DNA from: DASYRM01 sp036004405
Lineage (GTDB): Bacteria > Acidobacteriota > Vicinamibacteria > Vicinamibacterales > UBA2999
Assembly: GCA_036004405.1 (NCBI GenBank)
Contig: DASYRM010000214.1
Location: 1 to 9,000, forward strand
Reading direction: 5' to 3'
Length of the DNA: 9,000 bases
In this document: positions 6,212 to 9,000 of the stretch, piece by piece
Layout: each line of letters opens with the position of its first letter
Position numbering within the stretch: the stretch's first letter is position 1
Made by a program: the position numbers and the translations under genes
The notes under the pieces: generated by a model
What the model saw: only the letters and a program-made list of their open reading frames with translations
Database searches by the model: none
What the model was told of the DNA's origin: nothing

Positions 6212-7084
6212 CTACTTTGCCCGTTTGGAAGCGATCACAATGCTGACTAGCAGCAACAGGCTTCCGGCGAGCATCGACCGCGTCAGTTCGTCGCCAAAAA
6301 TCACGACGCCCCACAGTGCAGCCGCGACCCCGTGAAAATATTGCAGGACGCCCAATTGCTGGCCCTGAAGATATTTCAGAAGCCAGTACCACACGAAGTA
6401 GATGCCGACACAAGACACCAACGCCACATAGGCAATGGCCGACCACAACTCCAGGCTGGGCGGGATGAGTTGTTGCCGAGGGTACATCGCAAACGACACC
6501 AGCCACATCGAGACGGCCGCCGTGGCTTGTCCCGCAAACAGGTACTGCAGAAGGGGAAGCTTGGCCTGAAAGGGCTTGGAATATAGAAAGGTCAGACTGT
6601 CACTCGTGTAGGCGGCGATGACGAGTGCAGCCGCAGCAACGGCCGACAGGGTTGATGACACTTCGATCTTGCCCGTGACCATGAGTGTCAGCCCGATGAG
6701 CGCAATGCCGAGTGCAATCCACGTTCTTGTCCTGATTCGCTCTTTCAAGACGATCGTCGATAGCGCGATGACGCATAGTGGACTGAGCAGAGTCAACAGT
6801 CCAAAAAACGAGACGCCGCCGATCTTGACTGCGTAAAGAGTCCCCAGTGAGGCGAACACATAGCCACCAAGACCGAGCGCCGATACCTTGGCGATCAGAC
6901 GTGGCTCCCAGACGCATCTCACTCTCAGGACGATCAACAGGATCCCGAACGTGATGGCCGATATCGACCACCTGAGCGCGATATATGGCTCAACGGCGAA
7001 GCTATTCAAGACCAGCTTCGATGCGCTTGGCATTGTGCTCGCAACCAGCTGCGCAAGAATGGCAAGCCAGACGTATCGATTCAC
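6212..7084 (-). CDS. EamA/DMT-superfamily transporter
   Basis: This 290-residue membrane protein has about ten hydrophobic segments, arranged as two EamA-type halves (residues about 5-135 and 150-287). It fits the drug/metabolite transporter superfamily. Typical segments are TLYAVKIGGVSFFGLLTLLS with the following VLKERIRTRTWIALGIALIG, and in the second half VGIYFVWYWLLKYL and VVIFGDELTRSMLAGSLLLL. Such proteins export metabolites or amino acids; the substrate cannot be deduced. I chose the GTG at 7084, with AGG 7 bases upstream, because the upstream extension to 7237 is hydrophilic and overlaps the divergent gene. Hand counts of three 60-base lines (6541, 6661, 6781) give 50-58% GC against 62-67% in neighbouring genes (4741, 7681). 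This suggests acquisition by transfer. Confidence 0.9.
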   Translation of the reverse strand: MNRYVWLAILAQLVASTMPSASKLVLNSFAVEPYIALRWSISAITFGILLIVLRVRCVWEPRLIAKVSALGLGGYVFASLGTLYAVKIGGVSFFGLLTLLSPLCVIALSTIVLKERIRTRTWIALGIALIGLTLMVTGKIEVSSTLSAVAAAALVIAAYTSDSLTFLYSKPFQAKLPLLQYLFAGQATAAVSMWLVSFAMYPRQQLIPPSLELWSAIAYVALVSCVGIYFVWYWLLKYLQGQQLGVLQYFHGVAAALWGVVIFGDELTRSMLAGSLLLLVSIVIASKRAK

Positions 7085-7171
7085 GGGTCGACCTATATTC
7101 TGCTTGGGCCAAACACGGGCTTGAGTTTTTTTTGAACGCTGGTGGCGGGCATCGGATCCAGAATCTGGGCC
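7085..7171. promoter_or_regulatory. Divergent intergenic region with T8 tract
   Basis: This 87-base gap must hold both promoters for the transporter (minus) and the secreted protein (plus). It contains eight consecutive T bases (7126-7133) followed by GAACG, and an 11-base palindrome CCAGAATCTGG (7158-7168) just before the ATG at 7172. TTGAAC at 7132-7137 could be a -35 for the plus gene, but no good -10 is at the right distance. No binding protein can be named. Confidence 0.35.
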
Positions 7172-8089
7172 ATGACAACCACCCGCCGCGCCCTCCACGC
7201 CGTCACGATCGCCATCGTCGTGGCCGCCGGGACCCACATGGGCAGCACCGCCCGCGCTGCAGACGGCTGCAATCGGGAGTGCCTCCGCGGGTTCATCACC
7301 CGCTATCTCGATGCGATGGTGGCGAAGACGCCAGGCGCGCTCCCGATCTCCCCTACCATGCGGTTCACCGAAGACTATGTGGACCTGAAGCTTGGCGAAG
7401 GGCTGTGGAAGCAGGCATCGAAGATCCGGCCCTATCGGCTCGACATCCTCGACGTCGCACAGGGCGTCGCCGCCTCACAGGTGGTGGTCGAGGAAGCGGG
7501 CATGCCGGTGATGCTCATGCTGCGCCTGAAGATCGCGGACCAGAAGATCACGGAGGTCGAAACCCAGGTCACGCGCAACCAGAAAGAAGGCGCGATCTTT
7601 GCCGTCGAGGGGCTGCAGTCGCCCACTCCCGCCATGGTTGCGCCCGTGGATCCCAAGAAGCGCAGCTCGCGCGCGGAAGCGATCCGGCTGGCGGAGTTCT
7701 ATCCGGCGGGCCTCGAAGGCGGCAGCTTCGTCTCGGTGAACGCGCCGCTTGCGGCCGACGCGTATCGCTTCGAGAACGGCCGGCTGATGGCGGGCAAAGG
7801 CTGCGTGTTCCGCCCACCGTCGTGCGAAGACATCAAGGGGCAGGAGATCACCAAGCACCCGGGCCTGAGCTACCGCGTCATCGCGGTCGATGAGGAGCTC
7901 GGCATCACGCTCCTCCGCATGAACTTCGGACCCGCCGCGGGCCGCTACGGCGACGGCAACGGGCTGATGGTGTGGGAAGCGTTCAAGGTCTACGGCGGGG
8001 AGATCCACGGCGTCGAGGCGTTCATGAAGGTCATGCCGGTGGCGGCGCCGTCAGGCTGGGACGCCGACGTCAAGCATCCGAAGCACTGA
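7172..8089 (+). CDS. Secreted protein of unknown function, DUF8021-like
   Basis: This 305-residue protein starts with a signal peptide, residues about 1-29 (basic TTTRR, core AVTIAIVVAAG, cleavage near ARA-AD). The mature part opens CNRECLRGFITRYLDAMVAK and continues with RFTEDYVDLKLGEGLWKQAS, MLMLRLKIADQKITEVETQV, YRFENGRLMAGKGC and VWEAFKVYGGEIHGVEAFMK. I associate this pattern with DUF8021 proteins found in bacteria and fungi, which look like tandem cystatin/NTF2-like halves. That assignment is from memory. Cys33 and Cys37 plus a later Cys pair could form disulfides after export. The function is not known. The ATG at 7172 is preferred to GTG 7142, because it places the signal peptide at the N-terminus; no good ribosome binding site is visible. 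It ends 8 bases from the convergent neighbour. Confidence 0.75.
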   Translation: MTTTRRALHAVTIAIVVAAGTHMGSTARAADGCNRECLRGFITRYLDAMVAKTPGALPISPTMRFTEDYVDLKLGEGLWKQASKIRPYRLDILDVAQGVAASQVVVEEAGMPVMLMLRLKIADQKITEVETQVTRNQKEGAIFAVEGLQSPTPAMVAPVDPKKRSSRAEAIRLAEFYPAGLEGGSFVSVNAPLAADAYRFENGRLMAGKGCVFRPPSCEDIKGQEITKHPGLSYRVIAVDEELGITLLRMNFGPAAGRYGDGNGLMVWEAFKVYGGEIHGVEAFMKVMPVAAPSGWDADVKHPKH

Positions 8090-8097
8090 CCCGGACC

Positions 8098-8736
8098 TTA
8101 CCGCATTCGCGGGTGCTGCAGCGTGGATGTCGCGGGCCAGTCAGATCGCCAGGCGTCAGTCGAAGCCGTGTCCGCGTACTCGATTCTGACCGGGATCGTA
8201 CTGAGACGACGCAGCAGGCGTCCCTCCGCGCGAATCGGCCACCAGTCGTAGAGGAACACCTCCAGGGGCCGCCACATCGCCACCCATCCACCGATCAGGA
8301 ATCCCTCGCGGACGACGCCCGCCAGCCGGCTGCCACCCAGATAGCTCGCGATGACGTCACCGACCGCGATCGATGCCGAGAGGAACACCAGCGCGATCAC
8401 CAGGCTGGTGCGGCCGCGGCGGAACAGCTCGCGAAGGCGCCGCTTGCTCCGGACCACCTGCTGGCCGAAGTATTCGTGAATCGCGTCGCGAAGGGCGGCC
8501 GCTTCGGCGTCCGGCCCGGCGGCGCGTTCGAGGTGGACGAGGAGCGCCCACGGCACGTCCGATGGAAGGTCGTGCGCCCAGTCGACGATGAACTCCTCGG
8601 CCCGGGGATCGAGATCGCGCTCACGAAACGGCGACGGGTCGATGGCGTTGAAGAGCTGCCGAAGCTCCAAGACGCGCACTTCGATCAACCGGCATCTTGG
8701 TGGAATCGGGTCGCCGGCCGATGGCGCGGCGGTCAC
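8098..8736 (-). CDS. Conserved membrane protein of unknown function
   Basis: This 212-residue protein has a soluble N-terminal half and two hydrophobic segments, residues about 111-131 (SLVIALVFLSASIAVGDVIA) and 140-165. The opening RVLELRQLFNAIDPSPFRERDLDPRAEEFIV and the closing WVAMWRPLEVFLYDWWPI are very conserved-looking blocks. I recognise them as a widespread hypothetical family without a named function. The Arg-rich linker between them (RSKRRLRELFRRGR) fits the positive-inside rule for a cytoplasmic N-terminal half. The GTG at 8736 is the upstream-most start; a shorter start is possible, because the first 15 residues are unstructured and the ribosome binding site is weak. The C-terminal tail after residue 185 looks variable. 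It is divergent from the lectin-like gene across a palindrome. Confidence 0.8.
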   Translation of the reverse strand: MTAAPSAGDPIPPRCRLIEVRVLELRQLFNAIDPSPFRERDLDPRAEEFIVDWAHDLPSDVPWALLVHLERAAGPDAEAAALRDAIHEYFGQQVVRSKRRLRELFRRGRTSLVIALVFLSASIAVGDVIASYLGGSRLAGVVREGFLIGGWVAMWRPLEVFLYDWWPIRAEGRLLRRLSTIPVRIEYADTASTDAWRSDWPATSTLQHPRMR

Positions 8737-8768
8737 TTGCGTGCGAGCCCCGTCAGAACCACCCGCCG

Positions 8769-8796
8769 ACTATAGCGCGGCGAGTCGCGCTATGAT
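8769..8796. promoter_or_regulatory. Back-to-back promoters around a perfect inverted repeat
   Basis: ATAGCGCG (8772-8779) and CGCGCTAT (8786-8793) are perfect inverted repeats with a 6-base spacer. On the plus strand TATGAT (8791-8796) is a good -10 for the gene at 8827; on the minus strand TATAGT (8774-8769) is a good -10 for the gene at 8736. Each would give a leader of roughly 25 bases. The palindrome thus lies between and overlaps both -10 elements, as an operator would. Good -35 elements are not evident. Confidence 0.5.
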
Positions 8797-8826
8797 CGCC
8801 GCCGACTCAGGCCAGGAGAGCTTCTC

Positions 8827-9000
8827 ATGACGAAGTTGATTTCAGGCGCAATCGGGATCGCCGTGTTCGCGGCCATGACGTGCCTGGGCGTGTCTGCGCA
8901 GCAGAATCAGATGAGTTTCTTCATCACCAGCGCCGGCCCTGGCAACGGCGCCAATCTCGGTGGACTCGCCGGCGCGGATAAGCAGTGTCAAACCCTCGCC
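8827..9000 (+). CDS. Secreted lectin-like protein, 3' end cut by window
   Basis: The first 58 codons are present. AGGAGAG (8814-8820) lies 6 bases before the ATG. Residues about 1-21 are a signal peptide (core GAIGIAVFAAMTCLGV, cleavage near VSA-QQ). The mature start MSFFITSAGPGNGANLGGLA followed by GADKQCQTLA matches a family often annotated as lectin in Acidobacteriota and Proteobacteria, of about 150-200 residues, related to C-type-lectin-like or endostatin-like folds. Ligand and role are unknown. The Cys in DKQCQ normally pairs with one beyond the window. Confidence 0.8.
   Translation, partial: MTKLISGAIGIAVFAAMTCLGVSAQQNQMSFFITSAGPGNGANLGGLAGADKQCQTLA

Noticed and set aside
5964..6506. 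Minus-strand frame bridging the Bax inhibitor-1 end and the transporter
   Set aside because: It is antisense to and out of frame with two well-supported membrane proteins and has no domain-like segment.

Overview
The window is dense, GC-rich bacterial chromosomal DNA from a free-living, probably soil-type organism. It holds eleven protein genes plus a C-terminally incomplete one at each edge effect: ten complete genes and two that run off the ends. I lean to Acidobacteriota (Vicinamibacteria-like) because of the gene repertoire and because the intergenic palindromes, when translated, give peptides such as AFAKATADRSGG. I recall these peptides from spurious ORFs in that phylum. This is an inference, not a search result. 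There are no rRNA, tRNA, CRISPR, phage or insertion sequence genes. About five of the twelve genes appear to start with GTG.

Layout. Positions 1-723 (minus) hold a membrane-anchored SRPBCC-fold protein, cut by the window edge. A 211-base divergent gap carries a long palindromic repeat. Then come an MtfA-like zinc peptidase (935-1819), a secreted TPR protein (1878-2765) and a DUF2442 gene (2518-2808) that overlaps the TPR gene in another frame. Related palindromes flank these genes. Next are a zinc-free medium-chain oxidoreductase (2904-3884) and, convergent with it, a PhnB-type VOC protein (3881-4378, minus). After a gap with a possible NTF2-like gene remnant come a cofactor-free haloperoxidase/esterase-type hydrolase (4620-5450) and a Bax inhibitor-1 family membrane protein (5487-6209). 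A lower-GC EamA/DMT transporter (6212-7084, minus) is divergent from a secreted DUF8021-like protein (7172-8089). A conserved two-helix membrane protein (8098-8736, minus) is divergent from a secreted lectin-like protein cut at 9000.

Working together. No single pathway is evident. Most genes are single units or pairs facing each other. The only likely co-directional unit is hydrolase plus Bax inhibitor-1. Several genes fit general housekeeping and stress roles (quinone/aldehyde reduction, ester hydrolysis, membrane homeostasis, export).

The most notable features are the dispersed palindrome family, the TPR/DUF2442 overlap that looks like a deletion scar, three convergent pairs with essentially no gap, a candidate leaderless start, and a symmetric palindrome between two back-to-back promoters near 8772-8793. 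I did not find a convincing new multi-gene system.
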